A DNA stretch of 64,000 nucleotides from CAVXFL01 sp963761015 (GTDB lineage Bacteria; Pseudomonadota; Alphaproteobacteria; Acetobacterales; Acetobacteraceae), in the NCBI GenBank assembly GCA_963761015.1, contig CAVXFL010000009.1, forward strand, positions 682,001 to 746,000. Reading direction: 5' to 3'. The notes under the pieces are model-generated. The model made no database searches. It saw only the letters and a program-made list of their open reading frames with translations, and was not told the DNA's origin. How positions within the stretch are numbered: the stretch's first letter is position 1; every line of letters starts with the position of its first letter. This document shows, piece by piece, positions 35,565-43,792 of the stretch. Both the position numbers and the translations under genes were made by a program.

Positions 35565-36698
35565 ATGGATGCCGACGATATTGCCCGCACCACGGCGTGG
35601 CTGATCGAGAGCGGGCTTCGCGGAACCGCGGAAACCGAGCTGATGCAGGCGTTCTGCGAGCGCTCGGTGCGTGCCGGACTGCGTCTTGCCCGCGCGGCGG
35701 TCATCATCGACACGCTGCACCCGACCTACGAGGGCCGCGCCTTTCGCTGGCGCAACGATGGTGTCGAGGAGAGCAGCCTGTTCGAATACGGCCGCACCAA
35801 CCAGGGCGAGGCCGCGGAAAACTGGCGCCGGAGCGCATTCTACCATCTCCTGGCGACCGGAGGCGACGAGCTGCGCCGCCGGCTCGGATCCGGCGAGCCC
35901 GCCGATTTCCACCTGCTCGACGAGATGCGGGCCGAAGGGCACACCGACTACCTCGCGCTCGTGCACCGCTTCTCGGGCGAGGGCGCGATCGGCGAGATGG
36001 ACTGCGTCTACTCGCACTGGGCCACCCGGCACCGGGACGGCTTCAGCGAGCCCGAACTCGCCGCGTTGCGCCGGCTCGTCCCGGCGCTGGCGCTGGCGAT
36101 CAAATGCGCCGCCCTCGCCCGCATCGCCGGCACCCTGGTCGAAGTGTATCTCGGCCGCGGCGCCGGCCGGCGCGTGCTGAGCGGGCGGATTCTGCGCGGC
36201 GCCGCCGAGCGGATCGATGCGGTGCTGTGGTTCTCGGATTTGCGCGGCTACACGACGATTGCGGACAGCGCTGCCCCCGAGCAGATCATTCCGCTGCTGA
36301 ACGACTACGCCGAGGTTGTGATCGCGGCGGTGCATGACGGCGGCGGCGATGTGCTCAAGCTGATCGGCGACGGCGTGCTCGCCATCTTCGAGGCTTCCGA
36401 TCCGGCCGAGGCCTGCCGCGGCGCGCTGCGCGCCGAGGCGCGGCTGCGGTCCGGGATGCGCGCGGTAAACCAGCGGCGCGCCGAGGCGGGCGACCCGGTC
36501 ACCGCGAGCTATCTGGCGCTGCACATCGGCGAGGTGTTCTTCGGCAATATCGGCAGCGAGCAGCGCCTGGACTTCACGGTCATCGGGCCGGCGGTGAACG
36601 AGGTGAGCCGCATCGCAGCAATGTGCCGGTCGGTCGAGCGGGGGGTTCTGGTGTCTCCGGCGTTCGTCGCCGCCTTGCCGGCGGCAGAGCGGCAGTAG
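35565..36698 (+). CDS. Class III adenylate/guanylate cyclase, C-terminus cut by an in-frame TAG
   Basis: Makes cyclic AMP (or GMP) from ATP (or GTP). The 377-residue product has an N-terminal sensor-like region of about 200 residues and a C-terminal cyclase catalytic domain. The metal-binding Asp residues are in VLWFSDLRGYTTIADS and DVLKLIGDGVLAIFE, with a later conserved segment LHIGEVFFGNIGS and the transition-state region VIGPAVNEVSRIA. A TAG at 36696-36698 ends the frame, but the same frame continues as FVSVGRYALRGVGRAQELFTL to a TAG at 36789-36791. The last 30 residues seem to be lost by a nonsense change. Activity may survive. Confidence 0.85.
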   Translation: MDADDIARTTAWLIESGLRGTAETELMQAFCERSVRAGLRLARAAVIIDTLHPTYEGRAFRWRNDGVEESSLFEYGRTNQGEAAENWRRSAFYHLLATGGDELRRRLGSGEPADFHLLDEMRAEGHTDYLALVHRFSGEGAIGEMDCVYSHWATRHRDGFSEPELAALRRLVPALALAIKCAALARIAGTLVEVYLGRGAGRRVLSGRILRGAAERIDAVLWFSDLRGYTTIADSAAPEQIIPLLNDYAEVVIAAVHDGGGDVLKLIGDGVLAIFEASDPAEACRGALRAEARLRSGMRAVNQRRAEAGDPVTASYLALHIGEVFFGNIGSEQRLDFTVIGPAVNEVSRIAAMCRSVERGVLVSPAFVAALPAAERQ

Positions 36699-36917
36699 TT
36701 CGTGTCGGTCGGCCGTTACGCGCTGCGCGGAGTCGGCCGCGCCCAGGAACTGTTCACCTTGGACCCGGCCGTGCTGATCCTTTCCGGCTAGACCGAACGC
36801 CGCCCGCCCGGGGCCCGGTTGGCGCATCGTGCCCCTATCGTGGCCCTATCGTGCGCCATCGAGCGGGCATCGGCGTGCATCATGCGGCTATCGTGGGTCT
36901 TTAACGGCCGCCCCCGG

Positions 36918-37877
36918 TCAGAAATGGCTCCAGCCGCCGCGTTCCAGCCGGAGCGGCGCGCCGTTGGCGTCGCGGACGCGCACCGCGGGTGAACCGGCCA
37001 GGAAGCGCCCAATCCGGGTGAGCGGGAGCCCGGCGCGCCGTCCCGCCTGCGCCAGCACCCGCTCGCGCTCGGGTGGAACCGCGAGCAGCAGCTCGTAGTC
37101 GTCCCCGCCGGTCAGGTGGGTGGTCAGCCAGTCGGGGCCGGCGGCGCACGCGGCGGCCGAGAGCGGCACCGCGGCGGCCTCGATCTCCGCCGCCACGCCA
37201 GTCGCGCGGCAGATATGTCCGAGATCCTGCACCAGCCCATCCGAGATATCCATGCCGGCCGTGGCGATGCCGGCGAGCCGCAGCCCCAGCCGCGGCTCCG
37301 GCAACCGGTAGCGCGCGGCGAGATGGCCCGTCGGGTCGGGCAACTGGCCCTGCAAAGCCAGCAGCCCGAGCGCGGCATCGCCGATCGTGCCCGTTACCCA
37401 GATGCCGTCGCCGGGGCGGGCGCCGGCGCGGCGGATCATCTGCCCCGGCTCGACGGTGCCGAAAATGGTCAGCGACAGCGTGATCGGCCCCGGCGTGGCG
37501 GTGGTGTCGCCGCCCAGCAGCCAAACCCCATAGCGCGCCTGGTCCTCGGCCAGGCCGGCGGCGAACCCGGCGAACCAGGCGTCGGGCGTCGTCCTCGGCG
37601 CGGCGACGGTCATCAGGTACCCGAGCGGCGCCGCGCCCTTGGCGGCAAGGTCGGAAAGGTTCACCCGCAGCAGCTTCTTCCCCACCAGCTCGGGCGGGTC
37701 GCTGGGCAGGAAATGCACGCCCTCGACCATCGCATCCGCCGTGACCACCAATTCCTTGCCAGGCGGTGGGGTAAAAACGGCGGCGTCGTCGGCGAGATCG
37801 AGCGCGCCCGGTCCGGCGAGCGGGCGGAAATGGCGCGCAATCAGGACGAATTCCGCCGGTAATTCTGCCGCGCTCAT
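36918..37877 (-). CDS. thiL: Thiamine-monophosphate kinase
   Basis: Phosphorylates thiamine monophosphate to thiamine diphosphate. The 319-residue protein has the PurM-like fold motifs: DLADDAAVF near residue 40, GDTTATPGPITLSLT, GMDISDGLVQDLGHIC and GGDDYELLLAVP. The ATG at 37877 fits the usual start; an upstream ATG at 37907 would add 10 residues. It follows nusB on the same strand after a 72-bp gap, the classic end of the riboflavin/nusB/thiL gene order. Confidence 0.95.
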   Translation of the reverse strand: MSAAELPAEFVLIARHFRPLAGPGALDLADDAAVFTPPPGKELVVTADAMVEGVHFLPSDPPELVGKKLLRVNLSDLAAKGAAPLGYLMTVAAPRTTPDAWFAGFAAGLAEDQARYGVWLLGGDTTATPGPITLSLTIFGTVEPGQMIRRAGARPGDGIWVTGTIGDAALGLLALQGQLPDPTGHLAARYRLPEPRLGLRLAGIATAGMDISDGLVQDLGHICRATGVAAEIEAAAVPLSAAACAAGPDWLTTHLTGGDDYELLLAVPPERERVLAQAGRRAGLPLTRIGRFLAGSPAVRVRDANGAPLRLERGGWSHF

Positions 37878-37949
37878 CCGCAACGCACGAGCTTCACGCG
37901 CCGGCACCGTGCGAGCCGAAAGTTCCGAGGGTCGTATTCGGCCCTCCGA

Positions 37950-38510
37950 TCACGCGGTGCTCGTGGGAGTATCAGAGGGAAATTCGGCGGGGCGCAGCAG
38001 ATGGGCCAGGCGGTTCAGCACCCCGTTCGCCATGCGCGGCTCCTCGCCGGCGAAGAAGCCGTGCGCGACGTCGAGGTATTCGTTGATCACCACCCGCGCC
38101 GGCGGTCCGTCCGGCATCCAAAGCTCGGCCGCGCCGGCGCGCAGCAGCGCCCGCAACACCGGATCGATGCGCGCCAGCGGCCAGTCGGCCGGCAGGGCCT
38201 CCGCCAGCATCCGGTCGAGTTGGTTCTGCTGGGCGGTCGCCGCGCGCACCACGCTGGCGAACAGCGGCACCCGCGCGTCCGGGATCCGGCCCTCCTCGTA
38301 GCCGTCCCCGCCCGGCAAGGCGCCGAGGCGGTGGCGGACGAATTGGTCGATGACCGCCTCCAGGCTTTCGCCCGCCTGCTCGCCCTGGAACAGCGCTTGG
38401 ACGGCGGCCACCCGCGAGGCGGTGCGCGGACGGGTGCCCCGGTCCATGCCGGGCGCGCGCGCGCCGCGCCGACCGCCGGCCCCCCCCTTGGCGGTGGGAC
38501 GTTGTCCCAT
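37950..38510 (-). CDS. nusB: Transcription antitermination factor NusB
   Basis: NusB binds boxA RNA with NusE and supports rRNA antitermination. The 186-residue protein has a basic N-terminal extension (about 30 residues), then the NusB helical core RTASRVAAVQALFQGEQAGES and the conserved C-terminal region WPLARIDPVLRALLRAGAAEL and PARVVINEYLDVAHGFF. The start ATG overlaps the ribH stop (TGATG), so it is coupled to ribH. The gene order ribH-nusB-thiL is widespread in proteobacteria. Confidence 0.94.
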   Translation of the reverse strand: MGQRPTAKGGAGGRRGARAPGMDRGTRPRTASRVAAVQALFQGEQAGESLEAVIDQFVRHRLGALPGGDGYEEGRIPDARVPLFASVVRAATAQQNQLDRMLAEALPADWPLARIDPVLRALLRAGAAELWMPDGPPARVVINEYLDVAHGFFAGEEPRMANGVLNRLAHLLRPAEFPSDTPTSTA

Positions 38511-39016
38511 CAGACGGCGTCCAGAAGCCGCGCCGCGGCGATCTGCCGCAGCGCCGCCGCCGCCGCTTCCGCGCCCTTGTTCGGCCCATCCGGCCGGGCG
38601 CGGGCCGATGCCTGCTCCACGGTCTCGACGGTCAGCAGCCCGGTGCCGAGCGCGATGCCATAAGCAAGCGCGACCTGCATCAGCCCCGACATCGCCTCGC
38701 GGCAGATGTGCTCGTAATGGTCGGTGTCGCCACGCACCACGCAGCCGAGCGCGACATAGCCATCGAATCGCGCGCGATGCCCGGCCTCGCCGTGCGACGA
38801 CGCGCGCAGGGCGAGGCGGATCGCCTGCGGCAATTCGAAGGCGCCGGCGACGTCCAGCACCTCGTGCGTCGCGCCGGCTTCGCGCAGGATGCGCGCCGCC
38901 CCGGCTTGCAGCCCGTCGACCACCTCGCGGTAATAGGGCGCGCGCACGATCAAGAGGTGCGGCGGCGGACCCTCGAGGCGGGGCGCTTGCGGCAGGTCGG
39001 CGTCCATGGTGCTCAT
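38510..39016 (-). CDS. ribH: 6,7-dimethyl-8-ribityllumazine synthase
   Basis: Condenses 5-amino-6-ribitylaminouracil with 3,4-dihydroxybutanone phosphate, the penultimate step of riboflavin synthesis. The 168-residue protein has the strand HLLIVRAPYYREVVDGL, the segment VLDVAGAFELPQAIRLA, and the phosphate-binding GCVVRGDTDHYEHIC. The start ATG at 39016 overlaps the ribBA stop (ATGA). It probably forms the usual lumazine synthase oligomer. Confidence 0.95.
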   Translation of the reverse strand: MSTMDADLPQAPRLEGPPPHLLIVRAPYYREVVDGLQAGAARILREAGATHEVLDVAGAFELPQAIRLALRASSHGEAGHRARFDGYVALGCVVRGDTDHYEHICREAMSGLMQVALAYGIALGTGLLTVETVEQASARARPDGPNKGAEAAAAALRQIAAARLLDAV

Positions 39017-40143
39017 TCGCGCGCCTGGCCCTCGATCGGCTGCTGATCCACGACGTTCAGCCCGTAACCCTCCAGCCCGACGATGATGCGGCGCGTGTTG
39101 GACAGCAGCACCATCTCGCCGATGCCCAAATCCAGCAGGATCTGCGCGCCGATGCCGTAATGGCGCAATTCCGGTTCCGGCCGTGTTGCCGCGGCGAGCA
39201 GGCGCACGCGCTCGGACAATCCGGTGGGCCGCCGGTCGCGCAGCAGCACCACCACGCCGCGGCCGCGCGCGGCGATCTTCTGCATGGCGCTGTGCAGGGC
39301 CGAGGTATGCGGGCCGCCGACGATGTCGTCCAGCAGATCGACCGCGTGCATGCGCACCAGCACCGGCTCGGGCCCGCCGACATCGCCCTTCATCAGCACC
39401 AGATGTTCGGCATATTCCACGGTGTTGGCGTACACGATCAGCCGCCACTCGCCGCCTATCGCGTGGCGGAACTGGCCTTCCTGCACGCGTTGCACCAGTT
39501 TTTCGGTGCGGCGGCGATGCGCGATCAGGTCGGCGATCGTGCCGATCTTGAAGTTATGATGCTGCGAAAAGGCGACGAGATCCGGCAGCCGCGCCATCGT
39601 GCCGTCGTCGTTCATGATTTCGCAGATCACCCCGGCCGGGTAGAGGCCGGCGAGGCGCGCGATGTCCACGGCGGCCTCGGTATGGCCGGCGCGGACCAGC
39701 GAGCCACCCTCGCGCGCGACCAGCGGAAATACGTGGCCAGGGGTGACCAGATCGTCGCGGACCGACTCCGGATTGATCGCCACGGCGATGGTGTGCGCGC
39801 GGTCGGCGGCGGAGATGCCGGTCGTCACCCCCTCGCGCGCCTCGACCGAGACGGTGAAGGCGGTCTGCAGTCGCGTGGCATTGTTCGCCGCCATCAGCGG
39901 CAGCCCGAGTTGCTGCACGCGATTCTGCGTCAGCGCCAGGCAGATCAGGCCACGCGCGTGGCGGGCCATGAAATTGATGATGTCCGGTGTCGCGAACTGC
40001 GCCGGCACGATCAGGTCGCCCTCGTTCTCCCGGTCCTCGTCGTCCACCAGGATGAACATGCGCCCGGCGCGCGCCTCCTCGACCAGCTCCTCGGTCGAGG
40101 ACAGATACTCCGACAGATGCGCCGTTTTCAGCCGCGGGATCAT
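39013..40143 (-). CDS. ribB: 3,4-dihydroxy-2-butanone 4-phosphate synthase with degenerate GTP cyclohydrolase II-like domain
   Basis: The N-terminal domain (residues about 12-210) is a complete RibB: FILVDDEDRENEGDLIVPAQ, the catalytic region ICLALTQNRVQQLGLPLM, DRAHTIAVAINP and AGHTEAAVDIARLAG. The C-terminal domain (about 215-376) has the RibA fold outline (GIGAQILLDLGIGEMVLL) but lacks the zinc-binding cysteines: at the position of the canonical GSxRCDCG motif it has GGPHTSALHSAM. The second domain is therefore probably not a GTP cyclohydrolase, as reported for alphaproteobacterial RibBX proteins. A separate RibA is needed elsewhere. Overlaps ribE (ATGA) and ribH. Confidence 0.92.
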   Translation of the reverse strand: MIPRLKTAHLSEYLSSTEELVEEARAGRMFILVDDEDRENEGDLIVPAQFATPDIINFMARHARGLICLALTQNRVQQLGLPLMAANNATRLQTAFTVSVEAREGVTTGISAADRAHTIAVAINPESVRDDLVTPGHVFPLVAREGGSLVRAGHTEAAVDIARLAGLYPAGVICEIMNDDGTMARLPDLVAFSQHHNFKIGTIADLIAHRRRTEKLVQRVQEGQFRHAIGGEWRLIVYANTVEYAEHLVLMKGDVGGPEPVLVRMHAVDLLDDIVGGPHTSALHSAMQKIAARGRGVVVLLRDRRPTGLSERVRLLAAATRPEPELRHYGIGAQILLDLGIGEMVLLSNTRRIIVGLEGYGLNVVDQQPIEGQARE

Positions 40144-40739
40144 CGGCACTCCAATAACCGTGCGACGTAGCGGGCCAGCAGATCGATCTCGATGTTGACG
40201 CGGCCACCCGGGGCCAGCCGACCGAATGTGGTGACGGCGCTGGTATGGGGAATGATGTTCACGCCGAAAACGTCGCCCGCGACGTCGTTCACCGTCAGCG
40301 ACACGCCATCGACGGCGACGCTGCCTTGCGCCGCGACGAATCGCGCCAGTTCGGCGGGAACGCGGAATCGCCAGCGAACGGATTCGTTTTCTGGGCTGGC
40401 CGAAACCGCCTCGCCGATGCCGTCGACATGGCCGGAGACGAGGTGTCCGCCCAACTCGTCGCCGAGCCTGAGGGCGCGCTCCAGATTGACCGCCGTGCCG
40501 ATCCGCCAGTCGCCGAGCGTGGTTTTCGCCAGCGTCTCGGCGGAGGCCTGCACCGCGAACCAATCGCCGCCGACTTGCACGGCGGTCAGGCAGCAACCCG
40601 AGCAGGCGATCGAGGCGCCGATCGGGATCGCGGCCGTGTCTGGCCAGGGCGCTTCGACGACGAGCCGCATGTCCCGTCCGGCGCCGAGTGGTTCGATTTC
40701 GCGCACCGTGCCGACAGCGCTGACGATGCCGGTGAACAT
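40140..40739 (-). CDS. ribE: Riboflavin synthase, alpha subunit
   Basis: Dismutates two 6,7-dimethyl-8-ribityllumazine molecules to riboflavin. The 199-residue protein begins MFTGIVSAVGTVREIEPLG and has the tandem lumazine-binding repeats: first half with SIACSGCCLTAV, second half with HLVSGHVDGIGEAV and GVSLTVNDV. The ATG at 40739 overlaps the ribD stop and its own stop overlaps the ribBA start, so translation is coupled through the operon. Confidence 0.95.
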   Translation of the reverse strand: MFTGIVSAVGTVREIEPLGAGRDMRLVVEAPWPDTAAIPIGASIACSGCCLTAVQVGGDWFAVQASAETLAKTTLGDWRIGTAVNLERALRLGDELGGHLVSGHVDGIGEAVSASPENESVRWRFRVPAELARFVAAQGSVAVDGVSLTVNDVAGDVFGVNIIPHTSAVTTFGRLAPGGRVNIEIDLLARYVARLLECR

Positions 40740-41860
40740 CAGGCGGCCCGCGCGAGTTCGGTCAGCACGTCCTCGCCGACCGGCGCGACGCGCGTGCGGA
40801 CGAACCGTGGCATCGCGGCAAGCCGCCCCGAGCCGAACCCTTGCGCGGCGGGCAAGCCGTCGCCACCCATCACGGCGGGGGCGTGGAACCAGGCGATGCG
40901 GTCCACGAGGTCTGCCGCCAGCAAGCTCGCCGCCAGGCGCGATCCGCCTTCGACCAGAAGGCGGTTGATGCCGCGCGAGCCGAGCGCCCGAAGTCCGCCC
41001 GGCAAAGAGACCGCGCGCTGTTCTTCCTCTCCGCCCACCGCGGGGGAACTGTCTGGAACCTGGATCACGTCGGTTCCGCTTTCGGCGAAGGTGCGTTTGC
41101 GCTGCGGATCGACTTGGTGTCGCGTCAGCAGCCAAGTCGGATCCTGGCGCGCCGTCGCAATCACCCGCGCCGTGACCGGCGTTCGCAAATCACTGTCCAG
41201 CACCACCCGGACCATCGGCACCTGCTTGTAGCCGGCCAGCCGGCAGGTCAGGTCGGGATCGTCGGCCAGCATCGTGCCGACACCGACCATGACGGCGTCG
41301 TGGCTGCCGCGCAGCGCGTGCGCCACGTGCCGCGCCGTCTCGCCGGTGATCCAGCGGCTCTCGCCGGCGCTGGTGGCGATCCGGCCGTCCAACGTGCTCG
41401 CCAGCTTCAGCGTGACCAAAGGCCGGCCCAGCCGCACGCGGCTGAAAAAGCCGGCGGCTACCGCCTCGGCCTCGGCCTGCAACAGCCCCTGTTCCACCGC
41501 GATCCCGGCCGCGCGGAGCCGGGCGATGCCGCCGCCGTTCACCCGCGGATCGGGGTCGGTCGCGCCGATCACCACGCGCGCCACGCCGGCGGCGATCAGC
41601 GCCTCGGCGCACGGTCCGGTCTTGCCCACGTGGCAGCAGGGTTCCAGCGTCACATAGGCCGTCGCGCCGCGCGCGGCCTCGCCGGCCATCCGCAAGGCCA
41701 GTGTCTCGGCGTGCGGGCGTCCACCCGGCGCGGTGACGGCGCGCCCGATCACACGCCCGTCCTTCACCAGCACGCAGCCGACCTCGGGATTGGGCCAGCA
41801 ATTGCCCATCCCCCGCCGCGCCAGCGCGAGCGCCGCGCGCATATGCGCCAGATCGTCCAT
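40739..41860 (-). CDS. ribD: Bifunctional diaminohydroxyphosphoribosylaminopyrimidine deaminase / 5-amino-6-(5-phosphoribosylamino)uracil reductase
   Basis: Carries out steps 2 and 3 of riboflavin synthesis. The 373-residue protein has an N-terminal cytidine-deaminase-type zinc domain (GGRPHAETLAL and LEPCCHVGKTGPC, ligands His and two Cys) and a C-terminal DHFR-like reductase domain (TLKLASTLDGRIATSAGESRW in part; VGVGTMLADDPDLTCR; LLVEGGSRLAASL). It follows nrdR by 6 bp and overlaps ribE. Confidence 0.95.
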   Translation of the reverse strand: MDDLAHMRAALALARRGMGNCWPNPEVGCVLVKDGRVIGRAVTAPGGRPHAETLALRMAGEAARGATAYVTLEPCCHVGKTGPCAEALIAAGVARVVIGATDPDPRVNGGGIARLRAAGIAVEQGLLQAEAEAVAAGFFSRVRLGRPLVTLKLASTLDGRIATSAGESRWITGETARHVAHALRGSHDAVMVGVGTMLADDPDLTCRLAGYKQVPMVRVVLDSDLRTPVTARVIATARQDPTWLLTRHQVDPQRKRTFAESGTDVIQVPDSSPAVGGEEEQRAVSLPGGLRALGSRGINRLLVEGGSRLAASLLAADLVDRIAWFHAPAVMGGDGLPAAQGFGSGRLAAMPRFVRTRVAPVGEDVLTELARAA

Positions 41861-41866
41861 CGCGAT

Positions 41867-42322
41867 CTATCCTGGCGCGCCGAGCGAGCCCAGGAAAGCC
41901 TCGAAGTCCTTGGCCTCGCGGAAGTCGCGGTAGACGCTGGCGAAGCGGACATAGGCGACCTCGTCCACTTCCTTCAGCGTCTCCATCACCGCCTCGCCGA
42001 TCTGCTTGCTGGTGATGTCCGTCTCGCCGCTGGCCTCGAGCTGGCGGACGATGCCGTTGACGATGCGCTCGATGCGCTCCTCCTGCACCGGGCGCTTGCG
42101 CAGCGCGATGCGAATGGAACGCGCCAGCTTGTCGCGGTCGAACGGCACCCGGCGGCCGTCGGTCTTGACCACGGTCAGCTCGCGCAACTGCACGCGCTCG
42201 ATCGTGGTGAAGCGCTGGGAGCAGGCGAGGCAGAAGCGGCGGCGGCGGATCGCGGCGCCGTCGTCCGACGGGCGGCTGTCCTTCACCTGGGTGTCCTCGT
42301 GGCCGCAGAACGGGCAGCGCAT
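41867..42322 (-). CDS. nrdR: Transcriptional repressor NrdR
   Basis: ATP/dATP-sensing repressor of ribonucleotide reductase genes. The 151-residue protein has the N-terminal zinc ribbon (MRCPFCGHEDTQVKDSR, RRRRFCLACSQRFTT; four cysteines) and an ATP-cone domain (VVKTDGRRVPFDRDKLARS). Length and composition are typical. It lies between glyA (9 bp upstream) and ribD (6 bp downstream), the conserved alphaproteobacterial order, so it is probably co-transcribed with both. Confidence 0.96.
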   Translation of the reverse strand: MRCPFCGHEDTQVKDSRPSDDGAAIRRRRFCLACSQRFTTIERVQLRELTVVKTDGRRVPFDRDKLARSIRIALRKRPVQEERIERIVNGIVRQLEASGETDITSKQIGEAVMETLKEVDEVAYVRFASVYRDFREAKDFEAFLGSLGAPG

Positions 42323-42331
42323 GTGGTGCGG

Positions 42332-43648
42332 TCAGCGCCCTCCGCTCGCCTGGCCGTAGATCGGGAAGCGCGCGCAGAGCGCGAGCACCCGCTCGGCCAC
42401 GGCGCGCTCGGCGGCCTCGTTGCCGCCGTCGTTGGATGCGGCGAGCCCGTCCAGCACCTCGTTGATCATCAGCGCCACCTCGCGGAACTCGGCCGGGCCG
42501 AAGCCGCGCGTCGTGGCCGCCGGACTGCCGAGACGGATGCCCGAGGTGACGGTCGGCCGTTCCGGGTCGAACGGGATCGCGTTCTTGTTGCAGGTGATGT
42601 TGGCGCGCTCCAGCGTGGCCTCGGCGGCCTTCCCGGTGACGGCCTTGGGGCGCAGATCGACCAGCAGCAGGTGGCAGTCCGTGCCGCCGGTCACGATGGC
42701 CAATCCCTGGTCCGCCAGCGCATCGGCCAGCACTTTCGCGTTCTCGGCCACCGCCTTTTGGTATTGGCGGAACTCCGGCCGCAGCGCCTCGCCGAACGCG
42801 GCGGCCTTGGCGGCGATGACGTGCATGAGCGGTCCGCCCTGCAGCCCGGGAAACACTGCCGAGTTGATCTTCTTGCCGATATCCGCGTCGTTGGCGAGCA
42901 CCATCCCGCCGCGCGGCCCTCGCAACGTCTTGTGCGTCGTCGTCGTGACCACGTGGGCGTGCGGCAGCGGCGAGGGGAACAGGCCGGCGGCGACCAGTCC
43001 GGCGAAATGCGCCATGTCCACCATGAGATAGGCACCGACCTCGTCCGCGATCCGGCGAAATCGGGGAAAATCGATCACGCGCGGATAGGCCGAGCCGCCG
43101 GCGATGATGAGTTTCGGCCGGTACTCGTCCGCCAGCCGCTCCACCTGCTCGTAATCGATCAGCCCGTCGTCGCGCCGCACGCCGTAATGTACCGCGCGAA
43201 ACCATTTGCCGGAGAGGTTGGGCGGCGCGCCGTGGGTCAGGTGGCCGCCGGCATCCAGGCTCATGCCGAGAATCGTGTCGCCCGGTTGCAACAGGGCCAG
43301 GAACACGGCCTGGTTCGCCTGCGCGCCCGAATGCGGCTGCACGTTGGCGAATGCGCAATGGAACAGCCGCTTGGCGCGCTCGATCGCCAGTTGCTCGGCG
43401 ACGTCCACGAAGCCGCAGCCGCCGTAATAGCGCCGCCCCGGATAGCCCTCGGCGTATTTGTTGGTGAGCACGCTGCCCTGCGCCTCCAGCACGGCGGCGG
43501 AGACGATGTTTTCGCTGGCGATCAGCTCGATACCGTCCTGTTCGCGCGCCAGCTCGCCGCGAAGCGCCGCCGCGAGTTCGGGGTCGGTATCGGCGAGCGG
43601 CGCGGCGAAGAAGCGCGCCAGGCCGCCGGTTTGCGTCGCATCGTTCAT
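42332..43648 (-). CDS. glyA: Serine hydroxymethyltransferase
   Basis: PLP enzyme interconverting serine and glycine while charging tetrahydrofolate with one-carbon units. The 438-residue protein has GIELIASENIVSAAVLEAQG, the YPGRRYYGGC segment, the PLP-Lys motif VVTTTTHKTLRGPRGG, and the C-terminal folate-binding region with FDPERPTVTSGIRLG. The ATG at 43648 matches the family N-terminus. It heads the glyA-nrdR-rib-nusB-thiL set and is divergent from the amino-acid permease. Confidence 0.96.
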   Translation of the reverse strand: MNDATQTGGLARFFAAPLADTDPELAAALRGELAREQDGIELIASENIVSAAVLEAQGSVLTNKYAEGYPGRRYYGGCGFVDVAEQLAIERAKRLFHCAFANVQPHSGAQANQAVFLALLQPGDTILGMSLDAGGHLTHGAPPNLSGKWFRAVHYGVRRDDGLIDYEQVERLADEYRPKLIIAGGSAYPRVIDFPRFRRIADEVGAYLMVDMAHFAGLVAAGLFPSPLPHAHVVTTTTHKTLRGPRGGMVLANDADIGKKINSAVFPGLQGGPLMHVIAAKAAAFGEALRPEFRQYQKAVAENAKVLADALADQGLAIVTGGTDCHLLLVDLRPKAVTGKAAEATLERANITCNKNAIPFDPERPTVTSGIRLGSPAATTRGFGPAEFREVALMINEVLDGLAASNDGGNEAAERAVAERVLALCARFPIYGQASGGR

Positions 43649-43676
43649 CGGGATGGCCTTTCGTGCCCCGCGGTCC

Positions 43677-43707
43677 GCTCGGGCATGATTCCTGCTCGGG
43701 CATGATT
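43677..43707. repeat. Two-copy direct repeat in the glyA upstream region
   Basis: GCTCGGGCATGATT occurs twice, at 43677-43690 and 43694-43707, a 17-bp period. It lies between the divergent glyA and permease genes, so it could be a tandem regulator site or a slipped duplication. A partial right end of the dispersed palindromic repeat (GGATGCCCGGGCCAGAATCG) follows at about 43748. Confidence 0.45.
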
Positions 43708-43792
43708 GTCGGGGATTGCGTTCGGCGCGATCCGTAGCAGACAAGTGGATGCCCGGGCCAGAATCGCCGGCGGAGCGCAGGAGATAGGTGAC

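Noticed and set aside
40841..43705. Long plus-strand open frame opposite ribD, nrdR and glyA
   Set aside because: It is antisense to three genes with clear motifs; its His/Arg/Gln-rich composition is typical of antisense frames in high-GC genomes.
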